This document shows, in pieces, positions 8,196-20,151 of a DNA stretch of 51,840 nucleotides. The notes beneath the pieces are model-generated. The model searched no databases. It was not told where the DNA came from and was given only the letters and a program-made list of their open reading frames with translations. The DNA is from Pseudomonas sp. (GTDB lineage Bacteria; Pseudomonadota; Gammaproteobacteria; Pseudomonadales; Pseudomonadaceae). The position numbers were made by a program, and so were the translations under genes. The stretch lies in contig NZ_JAUXXP010000071.1 of assembly GCF_030684895.1 (NCBI RefSeq), positions 1 to 51,840 of the forward strand, in the 5' to 3' direction. Positions within the stretch are counted from its first letter, which is position 1; each line of letters opens with the position of its first letter.

Positions 8196-9040
8196 CTGCC
8201 GCTGCTTTCCTCGATCAACCAATCCATACGCCAGCCGCCCTGCGTCTGCCCAAGCAGCTTGGCCAGCCAGGGCAGAATCTGCTTGAGCTCGTCTTCCAAG
8301 CCCCATGGCGGGTTGCTGATCACCAGGCCGGAGCCGTTTAACCGCGTCGGCTCATCGGTGGAATGCACATAGAGCTCCACGCGCAGCAGCTTGGGCGCCT
8401 TGCTCTTCTGCAGGTCGCTGTAGAAACGGCGCAGCTGACGCAGGTCCTTGATCGGGTACCAGATCGCCACCACCGCCTGGCGCATACGGCTGATGGCCTC
8501 GCTCAGCGACTGGGCGCAGCGCTCCATTTCATCGACCTGCTCGAACGGCGGGTCGATCAACAGCAGCGCGCGCTTCTCGCGGGTTGGCAGCAGGGCGCGC
8601 GGCACATACCAGCCTTCGCCCAGGTGCACCGCCACACGGCGGTCGCCGTGCATGTTTTCCTTGAGCAGACGGCCGTCTTCCGGGTGCTTCTCGTTCAGGT
8701 GCAGGCGGTCCTGCTCGCGGGTCAGCAGGCGCGCCAGCTCCGGCGAGCCGGGGTAATGGCGCAGCTCGCCATCGGGGTTCATTGCGCGGATCACTTCCAG
8801 ATAGTCCAGCAGCGGGTCCGGCACCTCCGTGGCCTGCCACAGCCGGGCGATGCCTTCCAGCCACTCACCGGTACGGCTGGCCTGGTCGCCGCGCAGGTCA
8901 TACAGACCGATGCCCGCATGGCTGTCGAGGTAGGCGAACGGTGCCTCCTTGCGTGACAGCAGGGCAATCAGACGGCTCAAGACATAGTGTTTCAGCACAT
9001 CGGCATGGTTGCCGGCATGGAAGGCGTGGCGGTAGTTCAT
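8192..9040 (-). CDS. rlmJ: 23S rRNA (adenine(2030)-N6)-methyltransferase RlmJ
   Basis: RlmJ methylates N6 of A2030 in 23S rRNA using SAM. The 282-aa protein begins MNYRHAFHAGNHADVLKH, the hallmark N-terminus of RlmJ (YhiR). It carries the SAM-binding motif YLDSHAGIGLYDL near residue 37 and the N6-adenine catalytic motif IDPPF near residue 162. Length is normal for the family. It is transcribed convergently with the HD-GYP gene and divergently from the nitronate monooxygenase-like gene. Confidence 0.93.
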   Translation of the reverse strand: MNYRHAFHAGNHADVLKHYVLSRLIALLSRKEAPFAYLDSHAGIGLYDLRGDQASRTGEWLEGIARLWQATEVPDPLLDYLEVIRAMNPDGELRHYPGSPELARLLTREQDRLHLNEKHPEDGRLLKENMHGDRRVAVHLGEGWYVPRALLPTREKRALLLIDPPFEQVDEMERCAQSLSEAISRMRQAVVAIWYPIKDLRQLRRFYSDLQKSKAPKLLRVELYVHSTDEPTRLNGSGLVISNPPWGLEDELKQILPWLAKLLGQTQGGWRMDWLIEESSGS

Positions 9041-9155
9041 CGGGGCGGGCTCCTGTGGCCGGGCAGTTTAACAGGGCAACAGGGTGACGGCATTTGCCAT
9101 GCGCCAGATGGATCAGTACGGTGGCCGCTGATCCGTCTGGCCAGGGAGAACCGAC

Positions 9156-10199
9156 ATGCAACTGCAAGACCTATTGGGCACCCCGCTACCGCTGATTCAG
9201 GCACCGATGGCCGGCGTGCAGCTGCATGGTTTGGCCGCTGCCGTGTCGAATGCCGGGGCGCTGGGTTCGCTGCCCTGCGCCATGCTCGACGCGGCCGGGT
9301 TGCGCAAGGAGCTGCAGGCGCTGAGCGAGAAAACCAGCAAGCCCTACAACCTGAATTTCTTCTGCCATACCCCGCCAGCCATCGACTCTGTTCGCGACAC
9401 AACCTGGCGCGAGGCGCTAAGCCCTTACTACGCCGAGCTAGGCATCGACCCAACGACTATCGCCAGCGGCCCCGGTCGCCTGCCGTTCAGTGCCGAGATG
9501 GCCGACCTGCTGGATGAGTTTCGCCCGGCGGTGGTGAGCTTTCACTTCGGCCTGCCCTCGGCCGAGTTGCTGGCGCGGGTCAAAGCCTGCGGGGCCAAGG
9601 TGCTCAGCTCGGCGACTACGTTGGAGGAAGCGCTGTGGCTGCAAGCCAACGGTGCTGACGCGATCATCGCCCAAGGCCTGGAAGCCGGAGGCCATCGCGG
9701 CATGTTTCTCACTGATGAGTTGAGCAGCCAGCTCGGCACCTTTGCCCTGCTGCCGCAGATCGTCCAGGCCGTGCAGCTGCCGGTGATCGCCGCTGGCGCT
9801 ATTGCCGACGCACAAGGCGTGCGCGCAGCCATGGCCCTCGGCGCGGCCGGGGTACAGATCGGCACGGCCTACCTGTGCTGCAACGAAGCCAGCACCAGCA
9901 CCATCCACCGCGCCGCCCTGCACAGCCCGGCGGCGCAACACACCGCCCTGACCAACCTGTTTAGCGGCCGGCCGGCACGGGGCATCGTCAATCGGCTGAT
10001 GCGTGAGTTGGGCCCAATCAGCCCACTGGCGCCAGCCTTCCCTCTAGCCACGGCGGCCGTTGCGCCTTTGCGGGCCAAGGCGGAAAGCCAGGGCAGTGGT
10101 GACTTCTCGCCACTGTGGGCAGGGCAAAATGTCAGTGGTTGCAAAAGCATCGGCGCCGCCGAACTAACCCGCGAGCTGGCTCAAGGCTTTGTCCAATAA
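9156..10199 (+). CDS. NAD(P)H-dependent flavin oxidoreductase, nitronate monooxygenase family
   Basis: The 347-aa protein is a TIM-barrel FMN enzyme of the nitronate monooxygenase/2-nitropropane dioxygenase family. Conserved blocks are PLIQAPMAGV at the N-terminus, FHFGLP, AQGLEAGGHRG (FMN phosphate region), PVIAAGAIADAQGV and GAAGVQIGTAYL. Nitronate monooxygenases detoxify alkyl nitronates such as propionate 3-nitronate; the exact substrate is not readable here. GGGAG sits 8 nt before the ATG. The gene is followed by a palindromic repeat and not by a typical terminator. Confidence 0.85.
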   Translation: MQLQDLLGTPLPLIQAPMAGVQLHGLAAAVSNAGALGSLPCAMLDAAGLRKELQALSEKTSKPYNLNFFCHTPPAIDSVRDTTWREALSPYYAELGIDPTTIASGPGRLPFSAEMADLLDEFRPAVVSFHFGLPSAELLARVKACGAKVLSSATTLEEALWLQANGADAIIAQGLEAGGHRGMFLTDELSSQLGTFALLPQIVQAVQLPVIAAGAIADAQGVRAAMALGAAGVQIGTAYLCCNEASTSTIHRAALHSPAAQHTALTNLFSGRPARGIVNRLMRELGPISPLAPAFPLATAAVAPLRAKAESQGSGDFSPLWAGQNVSGCKSIGAAELTRELAQGFVQ

Positions 10200-10222
10200 A
10201 CTCGAGCGCGGCCTTGCAAACC

Positions 10223-10298
10223 GTAGGGTGGATGACGCTTCACCCATCCACCAATTACACAGGGCACTGGTGGATGAAAACAGCGTCATCCACCCTAC
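10223..10298. repeat. Palindromic intergenic repeat with double stem
   Basis: The outer arms GTAGGGTGGATGACGCT (10223-10239) and AGCGTCATCCACCCTAC (10282-10298) are perfect 17-bp complements. An inner pair ATCCACCA/TGGTGGAT (10246-10253, 10268-10275) lies inside. The outer arm shares GTAGGGTGG with the element at 93. It occupies the gap between the flavin oxidoreductase and the acyl-CoA dehydrogenase and may slow or end transcription. Confidence 0.75.
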
Positions 10299-10411
10299 CT
10301 GAGCGCTGGCCCGTGGCTTTGCTAGCTAAGCCTCTATCACGCTAATTGATAGTGCTGGGAGCTGCGCACATGGCTGCTTAGACTCGACCCATCGCAACCG
10401 GAGGTATACGC

Positions 10412-12229
10412 ATGTCCGAGTCCCTGCTCAGTTCCCGCAACCTGGCCTTTGAGCTGTATGAAGTGCTGGACGCCGAAGGCCTGACCCAGCGCGAGCGTTT
10501 CGCCGAGCACAGCCGCGAAACCTTCGATGCTGCCATCGACACTGCGCGCAGCATCGCCGAGAACCTGTTCGCTCCGCACAATCGCAAGAACGACGAGCAC
10601 GAGCCGGAGTATGTCGACGGCGCGGCGGTGCTGATCCCCGAGGTCAAACCGGCGGTGGACGCCTTCCTCGAAGCGGGCTTTCTCAACGCCACCCGCGAGT
10701 TCGAGGTCGGCGGCATGCAGCTGCCCAACCTGCTTTCGCAGGCCTGCTTCGCCCACTTCCAGTCGGCTAACGCGGCGACCACCTCCTACCCATTCCTGAC
10801 CATGGGCGCGGCCAACCTGATCGAGACGTTCGGCAGCGATGAGCAGAAACAGCGCTTTCTGCAACCGATGATTGATGGCCGCTTCTTCGGCACCATGGCC
10901 CTGACCGAACCGCATGCCGGCTCCTCACTCTCGGACATCCGCACCCGCGCGGAACCTGCCGAAGACGGCACGTACCGGCTCAAGGGCAACAAGATCTTTA
11001 TCTCCGGCGGCGACCACCCGCTGTCGGAAAACATTGTGCATATGGTGCTGGCCAAGCTGCCGGATGCCCCACCAGGCGTGAAAGGCATCAGCCTGTTTAT
11101 CGTGCCGAAGTTTCTGGTCAACGACGACGGCAGCCTGGGCAAGCGCAACGACGTAGTCCTGGCCGGCCTGTTCCACAAGATGGGCTGGCGCGGCACCACC
11201 TCCACTGCTTTGAACTTTGGTGATAACGGCGACTGCGTGGGCTACCTAGTGGGTAAACCGCACCATGGCCTGAGCTACATGTTTCAGATGATGAACGAGG
11301 CGCGCATCGGCGTCGGCATGGGCGCGGTGATGCTCGGCTACGCCGGCTACCTGTACTCCCTCGACTACGCCCGCCAACGCCCGCAAGGTCGCCTGCCGGA
11401 CGGCAAGGACCCGACCTCCAACCAGGTGGCGATCATCGAACACGCCGATGTGCGGCGCATGCTGCTGACCCAGAAAGCCTATGTGGAAGGCGCTTTCGAC
11501 CTCGGCCTGTACGCCGCACGACTGTTCGATGACACCCAGACCCTGGCGACTGAAGACGAGCGCCGTATCGCCCTGGAACTGCTCGACTTGCTCACCCCGA
11601 TCGTCAAATCCTGGCCTTCGGAGTTCTGCCTCAAGGCCAACGAGCTGGCGATCCAGATTCTCGGTGGCCATGGCTACACCCGCGATTACCCGGTGGAGCA
11701 GTACTACCGCGACAACCGCCTGAACCCGATCCACGAAGGCACCCACGGCATCCAGTCCCTCGACCTGCTCGGCCGCAAGGTCTCAATGAATGGCGGCGCG
11801 GCGCTCAAGCAGCTGCTCAAGCTGATCCACGGCACCTGCCAGCGCGCCGAAGCCCACGCCTCGCTGACCGCCCTGCGCCAGCCGCTGGAGCAACTGCTGG
11901 CACGCCTGCAAACGGTGACTTTGGCACTGCTGGGCGATCTGATGAGCGGCAAGGTCAACCAGGGCCTGGCCAACTCGGCGCTGTACCTGAAAGTCTTCGG
12001 CCATACCGTGATCGGCTGGCGCTGGCTGGAACAGGCGATCCGCGCTGAAGAAGGCCTGGCACGCCTCGATAACGGCGAGGGCAACAGTGCCGATGCCGAC
12101 TTCTACCAGGGCAAGCTGCAGGCCGCGCGCTACTTCCTCACCTGGGAAGTGCCGAGCTGCCACCACGACCTGGCCATACTCGAGGCTCGCGACGACACTT
12201 GTCTGGGGATGCAGGACGCCTGGTTCTAA
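10412..12229 (+). CDS. Acyl-CoA dehydrogenase with C-terminal extension (DmdC/AcdB-like)
   Basis: This 605-aa FAD flavoprotein oxidises an acyl-CoA to its 2-enoyl-CoA. Features are the N-terminal helical domain, the FAD/substrate segment [14 protein letters not shown] (about 168-181), a middle beta domain, and the C-terminal domain with [17 protein letters not shown] (about 430-446), whose Glu is at the position of the usual catalytic base. The extra roughly 150 C-terminal residues fit the long class that includes 3-methylmercaptopropionyl-CoA dehydrogenases; substrate specificity is not determined. GGAGG lies 8 nt upstream of the ATG. No electron-transfer flavoprotein gene is adjacent. Confidence 0.88.
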   Translation: MSESLLSSRNLAFELYEVLDAEGLTQRERFAEHSRETFDAAIDTARSIAENLFAPHNRKNDEHEPEYVDGAAVLIPEVKPAVDAFLEAGFLNATREFEVGGMQLPNLLSQACFAHFQSANAATTSYPFLTMGAANLIETFGSDEQKQRFLQPMIDGRFFGTMALTEPHAGSSLSDIRTRAEPAEDGTYRLKGNKIFISGGDHPLSENIVHMVLAKLPDAPPGVKGISLFIVPKFLVNDDGSLGKRNDVVLAGLFHKMGWRGTTSTALNFGDNGDCVGYLVGKPHHGLSYMFQMMNEARIGVGMGAVMLGYAGYLYSLDYARQRPQGRLPDGKDPTSNQVAIIEHADVRRMLLTQKAYVEGAFDLGLYAARLFDDTQTLATEDERRIALELLDLLTPIVKSWPSEFCLKANELAIQILGGHGYTRDYPVEQYYRDNRLNPIHEGTHGIQSLDLLGRKVSMNGGAALKQLLKLIHGTCQRAEAHASLTALRQPLEQLLARLQTVTLALLGDLMSGKVNQGLANSALYLKVFGHTVIGWRWLEQAIRAEEGLARLDNGEGNSADADFYQGKLQAARYFLTWEVPSCHHDLAILEARDDTCLGMQDAWF

Positions 12230-12250
12230 GAAGCTCAACGCTGACAACGA

Positions 12251-12313
12251 CGTAGCCCGGATGCAATCCGGGAGCAGTTTGTGCGCCCCCCCCCGGATTG
12301 CATCCGGGCTACG
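12251..12313. repeat. Palindromic repeat, CGTAGCCCGGATG type
   Basis: The left arm CGTAGCCCGGATGCAATCC (from 12251) pairs with GGATTGCATCCGGGCTACG ending at 12313, with a C-rich loop. A second copy, about 68 bp, lies at 34406-34473 inside the reading frame of the LolA-like gene. Confidence 0.8.
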
Positions 12314-12321
12314 CAATGCTG

Positions 12322-12352
12322 ACGCCCCGCTGAACGCGGGGCGTTTTTTTTT
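12322..12352 (+). terminator. Rho-independent terminator after acyl-CoA dehydrogenase
   Basis: A 9-bp stem (ACGCCCCGC at 12322-12330, GCGGGGCGT at 12336-12344) with a TGAAC loop is followed by an uninterrupted T run to 12352. It ends transcription between the acyl-CoA dehydrogenase and nhaP2. Confidence 0.88.
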
Positions 12353-12437
12353 CAGCGGCAAAACCGGTCAGCGGTTAGAATCGCTGGCACGCGCCATGCA
12401 TAGTGGCACGCTCACCAACCCGCACGGAGTACGCGCC

Positions 12438-14183
<1,746 letters not shown>

Positions 14184-14200
14184 TAGCCGTTATACGCGGC

Positions 14201-14224
14201 ACAGGCGCTTAGTCGGGCGCCTGT
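14201..14224 (+). terminator. Weak stem-loop between nhaP2 and mscK
   Basis: ACAGGCGC (14201-14208) and GCGCCTGT (14217-14224) form an 8-bp stem with an 8-nt loop but no clear T run. It may attenuate read-through from nhaP2 into mscK, or do nothing. Confidence 0.35.
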
Positions 14225-14260
14225 TAAACTCAGCTTCTTTTCGAGCCAACGATCGTCACT

Positions 14261-17200
14261 ATGCCGTCTCTTAGCACTTATCTTGCTGTCGCCCTGCTCG
14301 GGCTGTGTCTGAGCGCCCCGTTGCTGCATGCCGCCGAGGCGCCGAGCCGCGCGGCCGTGCAAAGCAGCCTGGACAACCTGGCCGAGCGCAAGCTGCCGGA
14401 AGCCGAGCAACTGGCCGTCAAGCAGACCCTGGAGAAAACCCTGGCGCTGCTGGGTGAAAAAGCCGACAGCGAACAGCGCCTGGCTGACCTGGAAAAACAA
14501 CTGCAGCAGGCCCCACGCCTGATTGGCGAGGCACAGCGCGAATTTGATCGACTGAAAAACAGCGTGCCCACCGAGGTCAATCTGCGCTATGGCAAAAGCG
14601 CGCTGCCGCAGCTCGAACAGCTGCTGGCCGAGCGCAACGCGCAGCTCAACGAGTGGCAGAAACAGATCATCGACGCCAACAGCCTGGTGATCACCTCGCA
14701 AACCCGCCCGGAGCGCGCCCAGGCGGAAATCAGCAGCAATCAGACACGCAGCCAGACGATCAACGGCATCCTGAAAAGCGGCCGCGAGGCCAACAAGCCC
14801 CTGAGCAGCGAGCGGCGTGACCAACTGAATGCCGAGCTGGCCAAGCTCAATGCACAAACCCAGCTGCGCCGCCAGGAACTGGCCGGCAACAGCCTGCTGC
14901 AAGACCTCGGCAACAGCCGCCGCAGCCTCTTGGAAGAGCGCATCAAACGCCTCGAAAAAGAGCTACTCGACCTGCAAAACCTGATCAACAGCAAGCGCCG
15001 CGATTTGTCCGAGCAGACCGTTGCCGAGCAATCGCGCGAAGCCGAAAAAGCCGGTAGCGACACCGTACTGGCCCGCGAAAGCGCGCTCAACCTGAAGCTT
15101 TCCGACTACCTGCTGCGTGCCACCGACCGGCTCAATGAGCTGACCCGCCTGAACCTGCAAACCAAGCAACAACTCGACAGCCTGAGCCAGAGCGACCAGG
15201 CCCTGGCCGAACAGATCAGCGTGTTGCAGGGCAGCCTGCTGCTTTCGCGCATCCTTTATAAGCAGCAGCAAGCGCTGCCAACGCTGAAAATAGACAGCAG
15301 CCTGCCTGACCAGATCGCCGACCTGCGCCTGTATCAGTTCGAGCTCAACCAGCAGCGTGAAGCCATCAACAACCCCAGCGTGTATGTCGAGAAGCTGCTC
15401 ACCACTGCTGACAGCAACGCCGACACCCTGGCGCTGCGTACTGACTTGCTGGAAATCATCAACACCCGCCGCGAGCTGATCGACCGCCTCAACCGTGAGC
15501 TGAATGCCCTGCTCAACGAGTCGATCACCCTGCAGCTGAGTCAGAAACAGCTGAAAAGCACCGCAGACACCCTGCGCGCCACCCTCGACGAGCAAATGTT
15601 CTGGATACCCAGCAACAAGCCGCTGGATCTGGAATGGTTCAAATCGGCGCCACGCCTGCTCGAGCGGCAGATCGCCGAACTGCCCTGGGGAGCCAACCTG
15701 CGCCAGCTGGGCGCCGGCTTGACCGAACGACCGCTGCTGTTCCTGCCATTGCTGCTGCTGATAGTCGTGTTGCTGTGGCGCCGTGGTTACCTGTACCGCA
15801 AGCTCGCCGAGCTGCATCAGGACATCGGCCATTTCAAACGCGACAGCCAGTTGCACACGCCGATGGCGATCATGCTCAACGTGCTGCTGGCCCTGCCCGG
15901 CACGTTGTTCCTGGCACTGTGCGGTTTCGCCCTGCAGATGGACGCCCGCGGGCAGAACGCCAACCTGGGGGAAGCGCTGTTCCAGATGGCCCAGGCCTGG
16001 CTGGTGTTCTACACCCTGTACCGCATCCTCGCCGACGGCGGTGTGGCCGAGCTGCACTTCCGCTGGGGCCGCCCGCAAGTGGCCTTCTTGCATAAACAAG
16101 TGCGCCGCCTGGGCCTGGTGGTGATGGCGCTGGTGGCGGTGGTGACGATTGCCAAACACCAGCCGGCCGGCCTCGGCGATGATGTGATTGGCCTGGCCGT
16201 GGTGCTGAGCGGCTATGCGCTGATGGTCTGGCTGCTGCACAAGCTGCTGCTCACCGGCCCGGCCCGCGAGCATGCCTCGGCCTTGCGCATGCTGATCGGC
16301 ATGGCCCTGAGCCTGCTACCACTGGCGTTGATCGTCGCGGTCGGCTTCGGCTACTACTACACCGCGCTGAAACTCAGCGACCGCCTGATCAATACGCTGT
16401 ATCTGCTGGTGATCTGGCTGGTCGTCGAGGCTACCTTCGTCCGCGGCCTGGGCGTTGCAGCACGCCGCCTGGCCTACCAGCGCGCCATGAGCAAACGCCA
16501 GGCACAGAGCAAGGACAGCGGCGAAGGCACGGAAAACGTGGTCGAGGAACCGACCCTGGATATCGAGCAGGTCAACCAGCAGTCGCTGCGCCTGATCCGC
16601 CTGGCATTGCTCGGCACCTTTATCGCAGGCCTGTACTGGGTCTGGGCGGACCTGATCTCGGTGTTCACCTATCTCGACAATATCGCCCTGTACGAATACA
16701 GCAGCGGTACCGGCGATGCCGCCACTCTGGTGCCGATCAGCCTCAGCGACGTGCTCGGCGCGCTGATCATCATCGGTATCACCGTGGCGCTGGGGCGTAA
16801 CCTGCCGGGTCTACTCGAAGTGCTGGTGCTCTCCAGGCTGAAGCTGGCCCAGGGCAGCGCCTACGCCACCACCACCCTGCTGTCCTACGCGATTGTCGGC
16901 ATCGGCTTTGTCATCACCCTGTCGACACTCGGGGTCAGCTGGGACAAGTTGCAATGGCTGGTGGCCGCGCTGTCGGTGGGTCTGGGCTTTGGCTTGCAGG
17001 AAATCTTCGCCAACTTTATCTCCGGCCTGATCATCCTGTTCGAGCGCCCGGTACGCATCGGCGACGTGGTGACCATCGGCAACCTGTCCGGCACCGTGAG
17101 CAAGATCCGCATTCGCGCCACCACCATCACCGATTTCGACCGCAAAGAAATCATCGTACCGAACAAGACCTTCGTCACCGATCAACTGATCAACTGGTCG

Positions 17201-17617
17201 CTCAACGACACCGTCACCCGAGTGATCATCAAGATTGGCGTGGCCTACGAAACCGACCTGCCGCTGGCGCGCAAGTTGATGATGCAGGCCGCCGAGGAAA
17301 ACCCGCGGGTGCTGCGCGACCCCACTCCGCAGCTGTTCTTCCTTAATATCAGTGCCAGCACCTTCGATTACGAGCTGCGCTTCCATGTGCGCGAGCTGGG
17401 CGACCGCAACGCGTCCACCGACGAAATCCTTACGCGCATCGCCCTGAGCTTCCGTGAGCACGGAGTGGAAATGGCCTTCAATCAGGTCGAGGTGATGATC
17501 AAGAACCTGCAAGGCCAGGAACTCAATCTGAGTAGCGGACAGCTTATAAACGCGGGGGCAGCGGCCGCCGCGAAACAAGAGCAGCTGCCGCCTACCCCCT
17601 CTGTAGACCCGCTGTAA
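14261..17617 (+). CDS. mscK: Large mechanosensitive channel MscK (KefA)
   Basis: MscK is a large MscS-superfamily channel of the inner membrane that opens under membrane tension. The 1118-aa product has a signal peptide ending near LLHAAEA (about residue 25) and a long periplasmic Gln/Leu-rich coiled-coil region (about 30-485). A multi-helix membrane section (about 490-870) contains a charged cytosolic loop near 750-770. The C-terminal MscS domain includes GLQEIFANFISGLIILFERP near residue 910 and the beta domain IGDVVTIGNLSG. A pore-flanking potassium-dependence cannot be judged from sequence. It is 77 bp downstream of nhaP2, which fits a shared osmotic/K+ function. Confidence 0.92.
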   Translation: MPSLSTYLAVALLGLCLSAPLLHAAEAPSRAAVQSSLDNLAERKLPEAEQLAVKQTLEKTLALLGEKADSEQRLADLEKQLQQAPRLIGEAQREFDRLKNSVPTEVNLRYGKSALPQLEQLLAERNAQLNEWQKQIIDANSLVITSQTRPERAQAEISSNQTRSQTINGILKSGREANKPLSSERRDQLNAELAKLNAQTQLRRQELAGNSLLQDLGNSRRSLLEERIKRLEKELLDLQNLINSKRRDLSEQTVAEQSREAEKAGSDTVLARESALNLKLSDYLLRATDRLNELTRLNLQTKQQLDSLSQSDQALAEQISVLQGSLLLSRILYKQQQALPTLKIDSSLPDQIADLRLYQFELNQQREAINNPSVYVEKLLTTADSNADTLALRTDLLEIINTRRELIDRLNRELNALLNESITLQLSQKQLKSTADTLRATLDEQMFWIPSNKPLDLEWFKSAPRLLERQIAELPWGANLRQLGAGLTERPLLFLPLLLLIVVLLWRRGYLYRKLAELHQDIGHFKRDSQLHTPMAIMLNVLLALPGTLFLALCGFALQMDARGQNANLGEALFQMAQAWLVFYTLYRILADGGVAELHFRWGRPQVAFLHKQVRRLGLVVMALVAVVTIAKHQPAGLGDDVIGLAVVLSGYALMVWLLHKLLLTGPAREHASALRMLIGMALSLLPLALIVAVGFGYYYTALKLSDRLINTLYLLVIWLVVEATFVRGLGVAARRLAYQRAMSKRQAQSKDSGEGTENVVEEPTLDIEQVNQQSLRLIRLALLGTFIAGLYWVWADLISVFTYLDNIALYEYSSGTGDAATLVPISLSDVLGALIIIGITVALGRNLPGLLEVLVLSRLKLAQGSAYATTTLLSYAIVGIGFVITLSTLGVSWDKLQWLVAALSVGLGFGLQEIFANFISGLIILFERPVRIGDVVTIGNLSGTVSKIRIRATTITDFDRKEIIVPNKTFVTDQLINWSLNDTVTRVIIKIGVAYETDLPLARKLMMQAAEENPRVLRDPTPQLFFLNISASTFDYELRFHVRELGDRNASTDEILTRIALSFREHGVEMAFNQVEVMIKNLQGQELNLSSGQLINAGAAAAAKQEQLPPTPSVDPL

Positions 17618-19153
<1,536 letters not shown>

Positions 19154-19159
19154 CCAGAC

Positions 19160-19206
19160 GTGGGAGGGGCTTTAGCCGCGACAATCGCCGCTAAAGCGCC
19201 TCCCAC
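19160..19206. repeat. Hairpin repeat between convergent genes, possible bidirectional terminator
   Basis: GTGGGAGGGGCTTTAGC (19160-19176) pairs with GCTAAAGCGCCTCCCAC (19190-19206), 16 of 17 positions. It resembles REP-type elements common in Pseudomonas and fills the gap between the ends of selO and the racemase gene. A short A/T run (ATGATAAAAAA) follows. Confidence 0.65.
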
Positions 19207-19218
19207 ATGATAAAAAAC

Positions 19219-19914
19219 CTACGAACCCAACATCCATTCCAGCCCCATGGCCACATGCAGCTCGGTGCTGTCGAGCAGCGGCAGCGACGCGTCCAAACCA
19301 TCGAGCAGCAAGCCAATCTCGGTGCAACCGAGGATGGCCACCTCGGCGCCCTGCCCCTGCAGCGCGCGCAAACAATCCAGATAGAACGCCCGCGCCGGCG
19401 GCAAAAAATGGCCCTGGCACAGTTCGGCAAAGATCACCCGGTCGACTTCCGCCATCTGCGCCGCGTTCGGGGTGATTACTTCGATGGCAAAGCGCTCGGC
19501 CAGGCGCTGACGGTAGAAGTCCTCCTGCATGGTAAAGCGCGTCCCGAGCAAGGCTGCACGGCGCACACCTTGACGTTGCAGGGCCTGGCCCACGGCATCG
19601 CCGATATGCAGCAAGGGAATATCCACCGCAGCTTCAATGGCCGGCGCCACCTTGTGCATGGTGTTGGTGGCCAGCAGCAAGGCCGTTGCTCCCGCTCGTT
19701 CAAGACCCTGAGCCGCCTGCGCCAGCACTTGCCCAGCCGCCTGCCAGTCGCCACGCCGCTGCAGCTCGGCGATCTCGGCAAAATCCACGGAATGCAGCAG
19801 CAGCGGTGCCGAATGCAGACCGCCCAACTGCTCGCGCACGCCCTGGTTGAGCACGCGGTAATAACTGGCCGTGGACTCCCAACTCATGCCACCCAGAATG
19901 CCTAGCTGACGCAT
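19219..19914 (-). CDS. Aspartate/glutamate racemase family protein (YgeA-like)
   Basis: Members of this family interconvert L- and D-amino acids without a cofactor, using two acid/base residues in homologous half-domains. With the start at ATG 19914 the product is 231 aa. Its active positions are T83 (ATNTMHK) and C197 (GCTEIGLLL), the same Thr/Cys pair and numbering I recall for the E. coli L-Asp/Glu-specific racemase, in place of the usual Cys/Cys. The open frame extends to a GTG at 19926, but GGGAGGTGAT directly precedes ATG 19914 and is its ribosome-binding site. It is convergent with selO. Substrate is inferred only. Confidence 0.85.
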   Translation of the reverse strand: MRQLGILGGMSWESTASYYRVLNQGVREQLGGLHSAPLLLHSVDFAEIAELQRRGDWQAAGQVLAQAAQGLERAGATALLLATNTMHKVAPAIEAAVDIPLLHIGDAVGQALQRQGVRRAALLGTRFTMQEDFYRQRLAERFAIEVITPNAAQMAEVDRVIFAELCQGHFLPPARAFYLDCLRALQGQGAEVAILGCTEIGLLLDGLDASLPLLDSTELHVAMGLEWMLGS

Positions 19915-20151
19915 ATCACCTCCCACTCACTAAAGCCTGAGCCTAATCCGCCACCGCCCCGGCGCACAGGCACAGTGCGTGGCAGAGCGGTCGGTACAGC
20001 CTTATCTATTAAATCGAAAAGGCATATAAACCTTTCCAAACATTCTTAGACTCTCTAAGCAGCAACCCTTATCTTCTCCGCCCTGCGTGGCCGCCCCGTC
20101 TGGATTGGCGCGCCCGATACCTCACACGAGATTCGCACGCTAAGGATGTCC

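Noticed and set aside
14963..16273. Long minus-strand frame opposite mscK, with another at 16811-18043
   Set aside because: Both lack recognisable motifs and are rich in Gln, Ala and His; mscK in the plus frame explains the open reading.
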